DNA of 64,000 nucleotides from the NCBI GenBank assembly GCA_947494965.1, contig CANLWV010000001.1, positions 248,001 through 312,000 on the forward strand, read 5' to 3'. The stretch's first letter is position 1, and every line of letters starts with the position of its first letter. Positions 17,428-27,457 of this stretch are shown piece by piece. The notes under the pieces were generated by a model. It had not been told where the DNA came from, made no database searches, and saw only the letters and a program-made list of their open reading frames with translations. The stretch comes from an uncultured Salinicoccus sp. (GTDB lineage: Bacteria > Bacillota > Bacilli > Staphylococcales > Salinicoccaceae). The position numbers and the translations under genes are program-made.

Positions 17428-19953
17428 ATGAATAAGATTAACGACTTTTTAGATTATATTAAGCATCTCTTTTCAAGTGGAGGAAAGACTCCCAACAAGG
17501 AAAAGGCTGAAAGTACTACATTCAAAGAAAAATTGAGCCATACCAAAACCCGCTTCAAAAAAGCGGGTTCCCCAATAAGAATATCATTCTTCACCGCCTA
17601 CGATACCATCTGGAACATTATTCTGTTTACCGTATTGGCAGTAAGCCTGATAGCCATCTTTGCCTTCAGTATCGGAGTAGGCTACTTCGCTTCTTTGGTC
17701 AACGATGAAGAGATCCAGCCGGTAGATGAGATGAAGACTGCGCTCACTGAAATGACTGAAAGTACTACCGTGGCTTTCGGCTCCGGCGAATCGCTCGGTA
17801 CACTACGGGCAGACCTCATCCGCGAGCGAGTCGACTATGAAGATATCAGTCCAAATGTCATTGAAGCTCTTGTGGCGACTGAAGATGAATACTTCTACGA
17901 ACATAATGGCGTGGTCCCGAAAGCATTTCTGAGGGCCACGCTTCAGGAATTGGGAGGCTCTGAATCAGGTACAGGAGGCAGTACACTCACCCAGCAGCTT
18001 GTAAAGAACCAACTGCTGACGAATGAGTCGACTTTCGACCGTAAGGCAACTGAATTGCTTCTCGCTTTCCGTGTCGAGAAAGTGCTCTCAAAAGAAGAGA
18101 TCCTCGAATCCTACTTGAATGCAGTTTCTTTCGGCCGCAATGCAAACGGTCAGAATATTGCAGGGGTCCAGGCCGCTGCTGAAGGGATTTTCGGCAAAAA
18201 TGCAGATGAATTGAACCTTGCTGAAGGAGCCTTCATAGCGGGGCTTCCTAAAAACCCCTATGCCTACACTCCTTTCATGCAAGGCGGTAAGGTAAAAGAT
18301 GAGGAGTATCTGCAACCAGGTAAAAACAGGCAACTCTTTGTTTTGAAGCGCATGCTTCTGGAAGATAAGATCACTCAGGAGGAGCATGATGAGGCAGTCG
18401 AATATGACATCTATGGTTCCTTGACGGACAGTGTGACGGTACCGAACCAGAACTATCCTTTCCTGGCAGATGAAATCGAAAGGCGCAGCGTGGACATCCT
18501 CAAGTATTACCTTGCAGAAGAAGATGGTTTGACTCGGGATGATGTCGACAGCACACCCCTGATCAACCAGGAATATACCACTAAGGCAGATTCTGCGCTC
18601 CGCAACAAGGGGTATCATATCGACACCACCATCGATAAGTCAATCTATGACAAGATGCAGGAAGTCAAAGATAACGCCCAATTTTATGGTTCCCGCAGCA
18701 GCCTTGATTCGACGGATGCCACAGAAGAGACAAAAGAAGAAACTCTGGAGCATGAACTTGGTGCAATATTAAAAGATAATCAGACGGGGCGCATACTCGG
18801 ATTCATTGGTGGGCGCGACCACGACCGTTCATCCATCAATCATGCAACCCAGACTTCAAGAAGTGCCGGATCGACGATGAAGCCATTGATCAACTACGGC
18901 CCGGCGCTGGATAAAGGCTTGATCACTCCTGATACTGTATTGTTGGATAAATTCTTTACTATAGAGAGTCTGAATTATAGCCCAAAAAACTATGACGCAG
19001 ACAAGGAATTCGGTCTCGTTTCAGCGAAACATGCTTTAAGCAACTCCTATAACTTGAGTACATTACGGTTGTGGGCCGAAGTCAAAAAGCACAATCCTGA
19101 AGAATACTTTGAGAAGATGAACATCCCTCTACCGGACGGGGCGACCAATAATCCTTCACTTCCACTTGGCACCAACGACATTTCCGTTGAGAATAATACT
19201 AACGCTTTTTCAACGTTCGCCAACAATGGAGAGCTTGTTGAAAGTTATATGATCGAATCCATTACAGATCCTTCAGGCGAAAAGATTTATGAAAATGAAA
19301 GCACATCAGAACAAGTGTTCAAAGATTCTACCGCTTATCTTATGACGGATATATTGAAGGAGACCCTCCAAACAGGTTCCGCATATTATATAAAAGATTA
19401 TTATAATAGTGTTAAGGGCACCTATGATTGGGCAGCTAAAACCGGAACATCGAACAATTTCGTCGACTCCTGGTTTATGGGCTATAACCCGAAAGTAACC
19501 CTTGGCGTGTGGATGGGTTATGACCGTAATATCCCACAAGTTGCAAACCAGGATGCCGAACAGCATCTCCACATCTATAATTGGAGGAATCTTGCACAGG
19601 CACTCACAGAAATAGCGCCTGATAAGATGGGCGCCTACGAACGCTTTGAACGTCCTGATTCGGTCAGGGAAGAAACGTTCTGTGCCCTTACCATGGAACT
19701 TGAAGATGATTGTGAGAAGAAACTCGATAAGCCAATTAAAGGGCTTATAGCTGAAGACACCCGTTTTGAAGATAAAAGCAGCCTGAATGACCCAGCAATC
19801 ATGGACCGCATGGGAGATGACTTTGACTCCGGCCTTAGTGCATCGGATCTGATGGGTACTGTGACACGCTCCTATGACGACATATATCGGGTCAGTGGAA
19901 GCGAATCAAAAAGTAAAAGCGACGATGAAGATGAAGATAATGAAGATGATTAA
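17428..19953 (+). CDS. Class A penicillin-binding protein (transglycosylase/transpeptidase)
   Basis: An 841-aa bifunctional wall synthase. It has a cytosolic basic N-terminus (1-60) and a membrane anchor (about 62-90). The GT51 transglycosylase has catalytic Glu152 in TEDEYFYEHNG and the GGSTLTQQLVKN motif (183-194). The transpeptidase has SxxK at Ser482-TMK485, an SxN in LSNSYN and KTG at 671-673. The last 20 residues are very acidic (DDEDEDNEDD). All catalytic residues are present, so it should polymerise and cross-link peptidoglycan outside the membrane. The position next to tyrS matches staphylococcal relatives. It is monocistronic, with a strong terminator. Confidence 0.93.
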   Translation: MNKINDFLDYIKHLFSSGGKTPNKEKAESTTFKEKLSHTKTRFKKAGSPIRISFFTAYDTIWNIILFTVLAVSLIAIFAFSIGVGYFASLVNDEEIQPVDEMKTALTEMTESTTVAFGSGESLGTLRADLIRERVDYEDISPNVIEALVATEDEYFYEHNGVVPKAFLRATLQELGGSESGTGGSTLTQQLVKNQLLTNESTFDRKATELLLAFRVEKVLSKEEILESYLNAVSFGRNANGQNIAGVQAAAEGIFGKNADELNLAEGAFIAGLPKNPYAYTPFMQGGKVKDEEYLQPGKNRQLFVLKRMLLEDKITQEEHDEAVEYDIYGSLTDSVTVPNQNYPFLADEIERRSVDILKYYLAEEDGLTRDDVDSTPLINQEYTTKADSALRNKGYHIDTTIDKSIYDKMQEVKDNAQFYGSRSSLDSTDATEETKEETLEHELGAILKDNQTGRILGFIGGRDHDRSSINHATQTSRSAGSTMKPLINYGPALDKGLITPDTVLLDKFFTIESLNYSPKNYDADKEFGLVSAKHALSNSYNLSTLRLWAEVKKHNPEEYFEKMNIPLPDGATNNPSLPLGTNDISVENNTNAFSTFANNGELVESYMIESITDPSGEKIYENESTSEQVFKDSTAYLMTDILKETLQTGSAYYIKDYYNSVKGTYDWAAKTGTSNNFVDSWFMGYNPKVTLGVWMGYDRNIPQVANQDAEQHLHIYNWRNLAQALTEIAPDKMGAYERFERPDSVREETFCALTMELEDDCEKKLDKPIKGLIAEDTRFEDKSSLNDPAIMDRMGDDFDSGLSASDLMGTVTRSYDDIYRVSGSESKSKSDDEDEDNEDD

Positions 19954-19969
19954 AAGTTCATAGCGTAAA

Positions 19970-20028
19970 ACTGCCTCCGGGCCCTCCAGATGAAGTGAAG
20001 TATCTGGAAGGCCCGGAGGCTCTTTTTA
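19970..20028 (+). terminator. Terminator after the PBP gene
   Basis: GCCTCCGGGCC-TCCAGAT and ATCTGGA-GGCCCGGAGGC form a very long stem with one bulge, followed by TCTTTTT. Confidence 0.9.
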
Positions 20029-20062
20029 TAATATATGGACGAATAATATTAAAGGAGGCCGT

Positions 20063-20092
20063 AAAGAAGGAGGGCTGGTCCCCAACCCTCCA
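20063..20092 (-). terminator. Probable terminator of fhs
   Basis: On the minus strand, GGAGGGTTGG and CCAGCCCTCC pair around GGA and are followed by TTCTTT. It lies about 70 nt beyond the fhs stop. Bases 20029-20062 contain an AGGAGG-like string without an ORF. Confidence 0.6.
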
Positions 20093-20161
20093 AAAGCGGT
20101 TAATTCATTCACGAGCATCATTTAAGAATTTTACTTCCTAATGCTTTCATACTCCCAGGCG

Positions 20162-21829
20162 TTAGAAGAGTCCTTTTGAATTCCCTTCAGAATCAACGTC
20201 CATATGGACTGCAGACGGTACTTTAGGAAGCCCTGGCATCGTCATGATGTCACCTGTCAGAGCGACCACGAAGCCCGCTCCTGTTTTGGCAATCACTTCT
20301 CTGACAGTGACCTTGAAACCGGTCGGACGACCAAGGAGTGATGGATTATCGCTTAGCGAATATTGTGATTTGGCCATGCATACAGGGAAATCGCCCCAGC
20401 TATGACGATCAATTTCAGCCAACTGCTTCTTAGCCTTGTCCGTGAAGATTACACCGTCTCCCCCGTAGACTTCAGTGACGATCTTCTCTATCTTCTGGTC
20501 GATCGGCAGTTCGTTTTCATATAATTGATTAAAGTTCTGAGGCTCTTCAAGTACTTCCATCACCTGTTCTGCAAGCTCGACGCCCCCTTCTCCACCAAGT
20601 TCCCAGACTTTCGTCAAGGAAACCCTTACATCCTTAGATTTGCACCAGGATAGCACAAATTCCCTCTCCTCATCCGTGTCGGTTACAAAATCATTCAATG
20701 CCACAATTGGCTCCACTCCAAATTTGCGTGCATTTTCTATATGCTTCTCGAGGTTTACGATACCCTCTTTCAATGCATCGACATTCGGTTCCCCAAGGTC
20801 ACTCTTGGCCACCCCGCCATTCATCTTCAATGCACGGATAGTCGCTACTAGAACAATGGCATCCGGAGCGAATTCGCCCTTCCTGGCTTTTATGTTCATG
20901 AATTTCTCCCCACCGAGATCAGAACCGAATCCGCATTCAGTCACTACTATATCTGCAAGTTTTCTAGCAGTGTTCGTTGCTATGAGCGAGTTGCACCCAT
21001 GAGCGATATTTGCGAACGGTCCGCCATGAATCAATGCCGGCGTACCTTCCATCGTCTGCACCAGATTCGGCTTGATTGCTTCTTTCAGCAGCAGTGCCAA
21101 AGCACCTTCCACTTCAAGCTGTCCTACTGTCACCGGTTCCCTGTCATAAGTATAGCCGAAAACAATTTTGGATAATTTATCTTTCAAATCGGTCAGGTCA
21201 CTTGCAAGACAGAGTACCGCCATAATTTCACTCGCCACAGTAATGTCGAAGCCATCTTCCCTCGGCACACCTCTTGAAGGTCCCCCGAGGCCTACGACCA
21301 CTTCACGCAATGCACGGTCATTCATATCAAGCACGCGTTTCCACGTTACACGTCTCGGATCGATATTAAGCTTGTTTCCATGGTGTATATGGTTGTCTAT
21401 AAATGCCGAAAGCGCATTGTTTGCAGTGGTTATTGCGTGAAGATCTCCGTTAAAATGAAGGTTGATTTCTTCCATCGGCAGTACCTGCGCGCGTCCGCCT
21501 CCAGTAGCTCCACCTTTAATTCCCATAACAGGTCCGAGTGACGGTTCGCGTAACGCAACCATCACATTTTTTTCGAGCTTATTGAATGCATCCGCCAAAC
21601 CTACAGTACAAGTCGATTTCCCTTCCCCTGCCGGGGTTGGGTTCATTGCTGAAACAAGTACGACTTTTGAATCCTTTTCATTCCCTTCTATTTTATGTAT
21701 ATCAATTTTAGCTTTATATTTTCCATACATCTCGAGAGCATCGTGGGGTATCTTTGCGTTTTCAGCTATCTCTTCGATACCTTTGATATCCACTTGTGCA
21801 GCAATTTGCTGATCAGTCAATTGTGCCAT
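20162..21829 (-). CDS. fhs: Formate--tetrahydrofolate ligase
   Basis: A 555-aa cytosolic enzyme that makes 10-formyl-THF from formate, ATP and THF, feeding purine and fMet synthesis. The P-loop [10 protein letters not shown] lies at about residues 64-73. Family motifs [22 protein letters not shown] and [16 protein letters not shown] are intact, and the C-terminal [22 protein letters not shown] is present. The length is standard. GGAGATG precedes the ATG. It lies next to acsA, as in staphylococci, each with its own terminator. Confidence 0.97.
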   Translation of the reverse strand: MAQLTDQQIAAQVDIKGIEEIAENAKIPHDALEMYGKYKAKIDIHKIEGNEKDSKVVLVSAMNPTPAGEGKSTCTVGLADAFNKLEKNVMVALREPSLGPVMGIKGGATGGGRAQVLPMEEINLHFNGDLHAITTANNALSAFIDNHIHHGNKLNIDPRRVTWKRVLDMNDRALREVVVGLGGPSRGVPREDGFDITVASEIMAVLCLASDLTDLKDKLSKIVFGYTYDREPVTVGQLEVEGALALLLKEAIKPNLVQTMEGTPALIHGGPFANIAHGCNSLIATNTARKLADIVVTECGFGSDLGGEKFMNIKARKGEFAPDAIVLVATIRALKMNGGVAKSDLGEPNVDALKEGIVNLEKHIENARKFGVEPIVALNDFVTDTDEEREFVLSWCKSKDVRVSLTKVWELGGEGGVELAEQVMEVLEEPQNFNQLYENELPIDQKIEKIVTEVYGGDGVIFTDKAKKQLAEIDRHSWGDFPVCMAKSQYSLSDNPSLLGRPTGFKVTVREVIAKTGAGFVVALTGDIMTMPGLPKVPSAVHMDVDSEGNSKGLF

Positions 21830-21911
21830 ATTTACATCTCCCTCTTAATTATCATCGTATCCTCATTACATATCCATTATGACATATCCATTATGCCATA
21901 ATTCACAGAAA

Positions 21912-21938
21912 ATTGCCTCTGAAATCATCAGAGGCAAT
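21912..21938 (-). terminator. Terminator of acsA
   Basis: TTGCCTCTGA and TCAGAGGCAA form a perfect 10-bp stem, followed on the minus strand by TTTTC. Confidence 0.85.
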
Positions 21939-21944
21939 CAATGA

Positions 21945-23657
21945 TCAATCATCATCCATTGAAGATAGATCACCTGTAGGCAAATCAAGTTCCCAAGCCT
22001 TCAGTACACGTCTCATAATCTTACCGCTGCGTGTCTTCGGCAATTTATCTTTGAATTCTATCTCTCTTGGTGCAGCGTGCGCTGCTAAACCTTCTTTGAC
22101 ATATTTGCGAACTTCTTCCTTCAGTTCTTCTGTCGGCTCGTATCCTTCACGTACTGCAATGAACGCTTTGACGATTTCTCCCCTTACAGGATCTGGCTTG
22201 CCGATGACCCCCGCTTCCTGTACCGCCGGGTGCTCCACCAGCTTGGATTCGATTTCGAATGGTCCGACCCGTTCACCAGCGGTCATGATGACATCATCCA
22301 CACGCCCTTGGAACCAATAATAACCATCTTCATCCTTATATGCAGAATCTCCTGAAACATACCAGTCACCAATGAAGTAGGATTCATATTTTGCATCGTT
22401 TTTCCATATTTTGCGCATCATTGCCGGCCAGCCACTCTTCATCGCCAAGTTACCCATGCGGTTTGCTGGCAGTTCATTGCCTTCATCATCAATGATCGAA
22501 GCTTCGATTCCAGGTAGTGGTTTACCCATCGAGCCGCCTTTGATGTCCATGGCCGGGAAATTGACAATCATATGGGCGCCCGTCTCGGTCATCCACCATG
22601 TGTCATGTATCCTTAAGTTGAATACTTTCATGCCCCATTTGACGACTTCCGGGTTTAGTGGCTCACCTACAGATAGCACATGGCGTAGAGAGGATAGGTC
22701 AAAATCATTGATGATTTCATCCCCTGCCCCCATCAGCATGCGAAATGCTGTAGGTGCACTGTACCAGATGGTGATTTTGAGATCTTCTATGGCTCCATAC
22801 CATGCTTCCGGAGAGAATCTCCCCCCTACTACAACGTTTGTAGCCCCATTCAACCATGGCGCAAAAATTCCATAAGAAGTACCTGTTACCCAGCCTGGAT
22901 CCGCTGTGCACCAATATACATCGTCTTCTTTAAGATCGAGTACATACTTGCCGGAAATATAGTGCTGGACCATTGCATACTGTACGTGCAATACACCTTT
23001 TGGCTGGCCAGTCGAACCACTTGTATAATGGAGGATCATACCGTCTTCCTTATCGAGCCATTCAATTTCAAAGTCTTCCGAGGCATTATTGTAACTTTTA
23101 TTGAAATCGATATATTTATCTTCTACATCGTCTCCTACGACGATGACTTGTTCCAGAGAAGGCAAATCATCCACCGGAATTCTTGGAAGCAACTCAGGTG
23201 TTGTTACAATGACTTTTGCATCACTGTTTTCAAGTCTATCCCTTACCGCCTTCTCCATGAAAGCTTCGAACAATGGACCAACGATTGCACCGAGTTTAAG
23301 TGTGCCCAACAGTGTGAAGTATAGCTCAGGGCTTCTTGCCATGAAGATGAACACCCTATCCCCTTTTTCAACTCCAGCTTCATCCTTTAGGATATTCGCC
23401 GCTTTGTTCGAAGCCTTCTTCATATCTTCGAACGTAAATGATGATTTATCATCTCCATTTTTATAATGGAGCGCTACTTTATCTCCACGGCCATTCTCCA
23501 CATGTTTATCGATTGCTTCATAGGCCATATTGAATTTACCTGTTTCATACCAGGAGAAGTTCTTCTCGACTTCTTTCCAATCATGATTTTTTACCGCTTC
23601 CTCATAATCCTTCAAGTTAGGATTTTGATCTGTTGCTTCATAAAGTTCCACTTCCAT
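21945..23657 (-). CDS. acsA: Acetyl-CoA synthetase
   Basis: A 570-aa AMP-forming ligase that activates acetate to acetyl-CoA. The adenylation core has YTSGSTGQPKG (P-loop A3) and TWWMTETG. The hinge region is YVSGDSAYKDEDGYYWFQGR. The C-terminal catalytic lysine lies in PKTRSGKIMRR, the site that AcuA-type enzymes acetylate to switch the enzyme off and AcuC deacetylates. It is divergent from acuA, with both promoters in the 105-bp gap (an AT-rich TATTATATAATA lies between them). The length matches Bacillus AcsA. The acidic end DLSSMDDD is unremarkable. Confidence 0.96.
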   Translation of the reverse strand: MEVELYEATDQNPNLKDYEEAVKNHDWKEVEKNFSWYETGKFNMAYEAIDKHVENGRGDKVALHYKNGDDKSSFTFEDMKKASNKAANILKDEAGVEKGDRVFIFMARSPELYFTLLGTLKLGAIVGPLFEAFMEKAVRDRLENSDAKVIVTTPELLPRIPVDDLPSLEQVIVVGDDVEDKYIDFNKSYNNASEDFEIEWLDKEDGMILHYTSGSTGQPKGVLHVQYAMVQHYISGKYVLDLKEDDVYWCTADPGWVTGTSYGIFAPWLNGATNVVVGGRFSPEAWYGAIEDLKITIWYSAPTAFRMLMGAGDEIINDFDLSSLRHVLSVGEPLNPEVVKWGMKVFNLRIHDTWWMTETGAHMIVNFPAMDIKGGSMGKPLPGIEASIIDDEGNELPANRMGNLAMKSGWPAMMRKIWKNDAKYESYFIGDWYVSGDSAYKDEDGYYWFQGRVDDVIMTAGERVGPFEIESKLVEHPAVQEAGVIGKPDPVRGEIVKAFIAVREGYEPTEELKEEVRKYVKEGLAAHAAPREIEFKDKLPKTRSGKIMRRVLKAWELDLPTGDLSSMDDD

Positions 23658-23762
23658 AATCTTAACTCCCCTTTTGTGTTTTCTCTTTTACAATTCTTAT
23701 TATATAATAGAATAGTAGCATATTTCAAAATAATTAAAATAACTTTCCAGGAGGTCTTCTTT

Positions 23763-24395
23763 TTGCGTCACATAAAGGCATATAATAAAGAGGAATATGA
23801 CACGCAAAACCAATCATTTATCATAGAAGGACCGCTGACCGAAAAACAACTCGAGCAGTTCACATATGATGATGGTCTTGATGCATTCCGCCGTCCTGCT
23901 GAACAGTTCGATGCGTTAAAAGAGATTGCAGATCTTGAAGAAGGCAGGATTATAATTGCACGCCTCAAGGATCATATCTTAGGCTATGTGACTTTCCACC
24001 ATCCGGATCCCATGGAACGTTGGTCTGATGGCAACCTGCCTTATATCATGGAACTTGGGGCTGTTGAAGTCACCCTTCGCTACCGCGGTTTCGGCCTCGG
24101 CAAACAGATGCTTAAACATGCCATGAAAGACAGTTTCATGGAAAATTACATCATATTGACTACAGAGTACTATTGGCATTGGGACCTCAAAAATAGTGGT
24201 CTCGATGTATATGAATATAAAAAACTCATGATTGATTTTATGGCAAGTTCCGGTTTCGAAGTCTTTCAGACGAATGACCCCGAAATAACAGGACACCCGG
24301 CCAATACCTTGATGGCACGCATCGGTAAAAATATAACCAATGATCAGATGATGGAGTTTGATAAGCTCAGATTCAAAAATAGATTTTTTTTCTAG
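23763..24395 (+). CDS. acuA: Protein lysine acetyltransferase AcuA
   Basis: A 210-aa GNAT enzyme that acetylates and inactivates acetyl-CoA synthetase. The CoA-binding loop RYRGFGLGKQMLKHAM is seen in the middle, after MELGAVEVTL. I chose the TTG at 23763 because AGGAGGT lies 7 nt upstream; this gives the same length as the Bacillus protein. The longer open frame upstream runs antisense into acsA and is not coding. It is the first gene of acuABC and divergent from its target acsA. Confidence 0.93.
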   Translation: MRHIKAYNKEEYDTQNQSFIIEGPLTEKQLEQFTYDDGLDAFRRPAEQFDALKEIADLEEGRIIIARLKDHILGYVTFHHPDPMERWSDGNLPYIMELGAVEVTLRYRGFGLGKQMLKHAMKDSFMENYIILTTEYYWHWDLKNSGLDVYEYKKLMIDFMASSGFEVFQTNDPEITGHPANTLMARIGKNITNDQMMEFDKLRFKNRFFF

Positions 24396-24405
24396 GAGGT
24401 TGCAC

Positions 24406-25047
24406 ATGCTAGTAGAAAGAATTATGACCAGCCCGGTTAAGACGCTTTCACCGGAGCATACTATAGAAGATGCCTTGAATATGATGAGCACATATTCATT
24501 CAGACATATTCCGATTGTCGATGGCAATGGAGGGCTTCAAGGTATAGTGTCCGACCGCGATGTGAAGCTGACATTGCCTTCAGTACTGTCCGATGATGAC
24601 CCTGACTTTACGTTGAAAGTCCCGATATCGAGGATCATGCGAAAAAGGGTAACCTACTGCCATCCTTTAGACTTTGTTGAAGAGATAGCCCTCGATTTCT
24701 ATCATTACTCCATCGGGGCGATACCAGTACTCAGGAATGAACAGGTTGTCGGCATCATCACGCAAAAGGACATGCTGAACACTTACTTGGAACTTACGGG
24801 TATAACAGAACCCGGTTCAATCATAGAAGTGGAGATTGAAGACCGGACCGGCGTCATCTACGATATCGGTAAAGTTTTCAAGGATCTCAACATAAAGATA
24901 ATCAGTATTTCCGTCTATGGAAATAAGGAAAAGAAAGGGTATAAGACAATTGTTCTCAGGGTGCAGGCGATGAATCCGCAAAAAGCCATAGATACTCTTA
25001 AAGCCAAAGGGTTTTCAGTGCTTGAACCTTCTGAGATGGGCCAATGA
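24406..25047 (+). CDS. acuB: AcuB: CBS-pair and ACT domain protein
   Basis: A 213-aa cytosolic protein with two CBS motifs (MTSPVKTLSPEHTIEDALNMM and IMRKRVTYCHPLDFVEE) at about 1-135. A C-terminal ACT domain (about 140-210) has EVEIEDRTGVIYDIGKVFKD. Such modules bind adenine nucleotides and small ligands. In Bacillus acuB belongs to the acetoin/acetate-utilisation operon, but its biochemical job is unclear; a ligand-sensing role in controlling AcuA, AcuC or AcsA is inference. AGGAGG precedes the ATG at 24406. The acuC start overlaps its stop by 4 nt. Confidence 0.9.
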   Translation: MLVERIMTSPVKTLSPEHTIEDALNMMSTYSFRHIPIVDGNGGLQGIVSDRDVKLTLPSVLSDDDPDFTLKVPISRIMRKRVTYCHPLDFVEEIALDFYHYSIGAIPVLRNEQVVGIITQKDMLNTYLELTGITEPGSIIEVEIEDRTGVIYDIGKVFKDLNIKIISISVYGNKEKKGYKTIVLRVQAMNPQKAIDTLKAKGFSVLEPSEMGQ

Positions 25048-26195
25048 CGAAACCAATCTATATCTATGATGATTCATTGCTGAAATATCGCTTTAGTTCC
25101 ACCCACCCTTTCAATCAAATGCGGGTCAAGATGACAACCGACCTGCTCACCATGTCCTCACAACTCAATGAAACTGACATTATCAAACCTCGAGATGCCA
25201 CTGATGCAGAACTTGGACTGGTTCATAAGCAGGATTACATGGATGCGGTCAAACAGGCGGGGGAAGGCAGTTTGTCTCCTGAAAAAATGGAAAGTTATGG
25301 CCTGAACACAGATGACACACCAAGTTTTGAAGGAATGCATGAAAAGAGCCGTATGCTGGTCGGTGCCACATTGACTGCTGTTGATGCAGTGATGGAGGGA
25401 CGAGCCAAAAAGGCCGTGAGCCTTGCCGGGGGCCTCCATCATGGGTTCAGCGGTAGAGCAAGCGGCTTTTGCATCTACAATGATTCGGCTGTCGCTATAG
25501 AGTATATGCGCCAGAAATACAATCAGCGTGTGATGTATATTGATACGGATGCCCACCACGGTGATGGTGTCCAATGGATATTCTATGACAGCAATGAAGT
25601 CATGACTTATTCCATCCACGAAACGGGACGGTACCTATTCCCAGGTACTGGCAGCCTCACAGAACGAGGCACAGAAGAAGGTTTTGGATTTGCCGTCAAC
25701 CTTCCAATTGATGCATTTACAGAAGATGAATCTTTCCTTGAAATCTTTAAGGAAACTTTGGAGGCTGCCATCATTAAATTTAAACCGGATATATTATTCA
25801 GCCAGAATGGTGTGGATGCACATTACAGGGATCCGATGACGCATCTTTCAGTCACTTCAAACACATTTGAGGAGATTCCGAGATTCGTCAACGAAATGGC
25901 AGATAAGTATACGGATGGAAAATGGATTGCGGTTGGTGGTGGCGGCTATAACCTATGGCAGGTCGTACCTAGGATGTGGGCGCAGATATGGCTTGCCATG
26001 AATGGTGTGCCGCCTTTACGGGGACGGTTGCCTGAAGCATTCATCGCCAAGTATGAAGGCAAATGTCCAATTGACTTCCCGGTTCTCTGGGAGGACGATC
26101 TCAGTGATTATGATGATATACCTAGGCGGGAAGATATCAATGAAAAAAACAGGAGCATGCTCTCACGTGCCATGCTCCATATAGAAGAGCAGTAG
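25044..26195 (+). CDS. acuC: AcuC, histone-deacetylase-family protein deacetylase
   Basis: A 383-aa zinc deacylase of the arginase/HDAC fold that reactivates acetylated AcsA. Catalytic motifs are intact: the tandem-His region GGLHHGFSGRASGFCIYND, the zinc-site YIDTDAHHGDGVQ, the second Asp ligand in FSQNGVDAHYRDP and a C-terminal GGGGYN. The length is standard. Its ATG overlaps the acuB stop (ATGA), showing coupling. Ends of acuC and ccpA are convergent and share a terminator region. Bases 26196-26323 have no ORF. Confidence 0.95.
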   Translation: MTKPIYIYDDSLLKYRFSSTHPFNQMRVKMTTDLLTMSSQLNETDIIKPRDATDAELGLVHKQDYMDAVKQAGEGSLSPEKMESYGLNTDDTPSFEGMHEKSRMLVGATLTAVDAVMEGRAKKAVSLAGGLHHGFSGRASGFCIYNDSAVAIEYMRQKYNQRVMYIDTDAHHGDGVQWIFYDSNEVMTYSIHETGRYLFPGTGSLTERGTEEGFGFAVNLPIDAFTEDESFLEIFKETLEAAIIKFKPDILFSQNGVDAHYRDPMTHLSVTSNTFEEIPRFVNEMADKYTDGKWIAVGGGGYNLWQVVPRMWAQIWLAMNGVPPLRGRLPEAFIAKYEGKCPIDFPVLWEDDLSDYDDIPRREDINEKNRSMLSRAMLHIEEQ

Positions 26196-26323
26196 GGATA
26201 CTGATGTATATGTAATTTTTACGTAAATTTTTCAGCTGAAATATGGTTATTCCAAATATCCATACCCATCACGACCCGATGGGCATAAGAAAAATTTAGA
26301 ACTTTATTTTGTCATCCACCATC

Positions 26324-26371
26324 AAAAAAACGGCCTGGAAATCCTAAGTTAAGATTTCCAGGCCGTTTTTC
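26324..26371. terminator. Bidirectional terminator, acuC / ccpA
   Basis: AACGGCCTGGAAATC and GATTTCCAGGCCGTT form a 15-bp stem, flanked by A7 and TTTTT. Confidence 0.9.
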
Positions 26372-26395
26372 GCTTCAGAGCTTGTCTGAGTCCTT

Positions 26396-27385
26396 CTACT
26401 TTGTAGTGGATCGATATTCAATTTTGTATGGAAGGATGACATTCGCCTCTTCAATCGGTTCATCCTTCATGTATTTCGTCAACAACCTCATCCCGACAGC
26501 TCCGATATCGTAAAGCGGTAAAGCTATGCTTGATAGGGATGGACGCGCCATATTGACCAGTCTGGTATTGCTGCAGCTTATGATTTGTACATCAGCAGGC
26601 ACTTTAAACCCTTCATCCATATAAGCATGAAGAATGCCTATTGCAGTCTCATCACTCATGGTAATGATGACATCAGATTCAACAGCACGCAATTTCTCGA
26701 ATATTTCTTTTCCTGACTGATAGTCTTCACCAGTCGAAAATATCGATTCATCCCTGAAATTTTTCCCTTTTTCTTTGTACGCAGCTTTAAGCCCTTCCTC
26801 AATATGTTGTTCAAGCTGCTCGGAATAGGAAGCTTTGACAAAACTGATCTGGGCGGCTCCTTCTTCAAGAAACTTCAAGGATGCTTCTTTAATTGCTTTG
26901 TGATAGTCAATATTGACTGAAGGCAGATTTTCATCCTTCTCACTTGTTCCGCAGATGACTACAGGAAGATGCGAGCGCTTGATATCATCCAAGGTTTCGT
27001 CATTCAATGCACCACCCAAAAAGACGATGCCATCCACCTGTTTACTGATGAGGCTCAAAAAGGCATCGCGTTCCTTTTCCGGATCATTATCTGTATTAGT
27101 GATGATGACCTGATAATTATACATTTCCGCTATATCATCCAATCCCCTTGCCAAAGAGGAATAGTATAGATTGGAGATATCAGGAATGATGACGCCGACT
27201 GTTGTCGTTTTCTTGCTTGCCAGACCGCGTGCTACAGCATTCGGCCGATAATCAAGACGCTCGATGACGTCTTTTACTTTCTTTCTGGTATCTGGTTTAA
27301 CGTTGGGATTTCCATTTAATACCCTGGAAACAGTCGCCATCGAGACTTTGGCCTCCCGGGCAACATCATATATTGTAACCGTCAT
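26396..27385 (-). CDS. ccpA: Catabolite control protein A
   Basis: A 329-aa LacI/GalR-family regulator that, with HPr-Ser46-P, binds cre sites to control carbon metabolism. The N-terminal helix-turn-helix is [23 protein letters not shown], with the hinge [15 protein letters not shown]. The periplasmic-binding-like core spans about 60-329. The sequence has the typical CcpA start [11 protein letters not shown] rather than that of a sugar-specific LacI repressor. Its own upstream region carries a cre-like palindrome downstream of the -10, suggesting autoregulation. A likely target in the window is the YjiH gene. Location beside acuC and the DAHP synthase gene is as in Staphylococcus and Bacillus. 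Confidence 0.97.
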   Translation of the reverse strand: MTVTIYDVAREAKVSMATVSRVLNGNPNVKPDTRKKVKDVIERLDYRPNAVARGLASKKTTTVGVIIPDISNLYYSSLARGLDDIAEMYNYQVIITNTDNDPEKERDAFLSLISKQVDGIVFLGGALNDETLDDIKRSHLPVVICGTSEKDENLPSVNIDYHKAIKEASLKFLEEGAAQISFVKASYSEQLEQHIEEGLKAAYKEKGKNFRDESIFSTGEDYQSGKEIFEKLRAVESDVIITMSDETAIGILHAYMDEGFKVPADVQIISCSNTRLVNMARPSLSSIALPLYDIGAVGMRLLTKYMKDEPIEEANVILPYKIEYRSTTK

Positions 27386-27399
27386 ATTGCACCCCCGCG

Positions 27400-27428
27400 C
27401 GCTTTCTGAAAGCGCTTTTTGTATTATA
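27400..27428 (-). promoter_or_regulatory. ccpA promoter -10 with cre-like palindrome
   Basis: The minus-strand -10 TATAAT lies at 27428-27423. It is followed by the palindrome GCGCTTTC-T-GAAAGCGC (27400-27416) and the overlapping cre-like TGAAAGCGCTTTTT (27407-27420). The site covers the predicted start point, a repressing position. The match to cre has two mismatches at its edges. No good -35 was found. Confidence 0.45.
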
Positions 27429-27457
27429 ATAACACGAACAACAGCAATTAGTCACTG

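Noticed and set aside
20041-20070. AGGAGG-like string between the PBP and fhs genes as a small ORF
   Set aside because: No start codon follows at usable spacing; the segment belongs to the hairpin region at the end of fhs.
23466-23762. Upstream extension of acuA into the acsA coding region
   Set aside because: It runs antisense through acsA and has no ribosome site; TTG 23763 follows AGGAGGT and gives the normal AcuA length.
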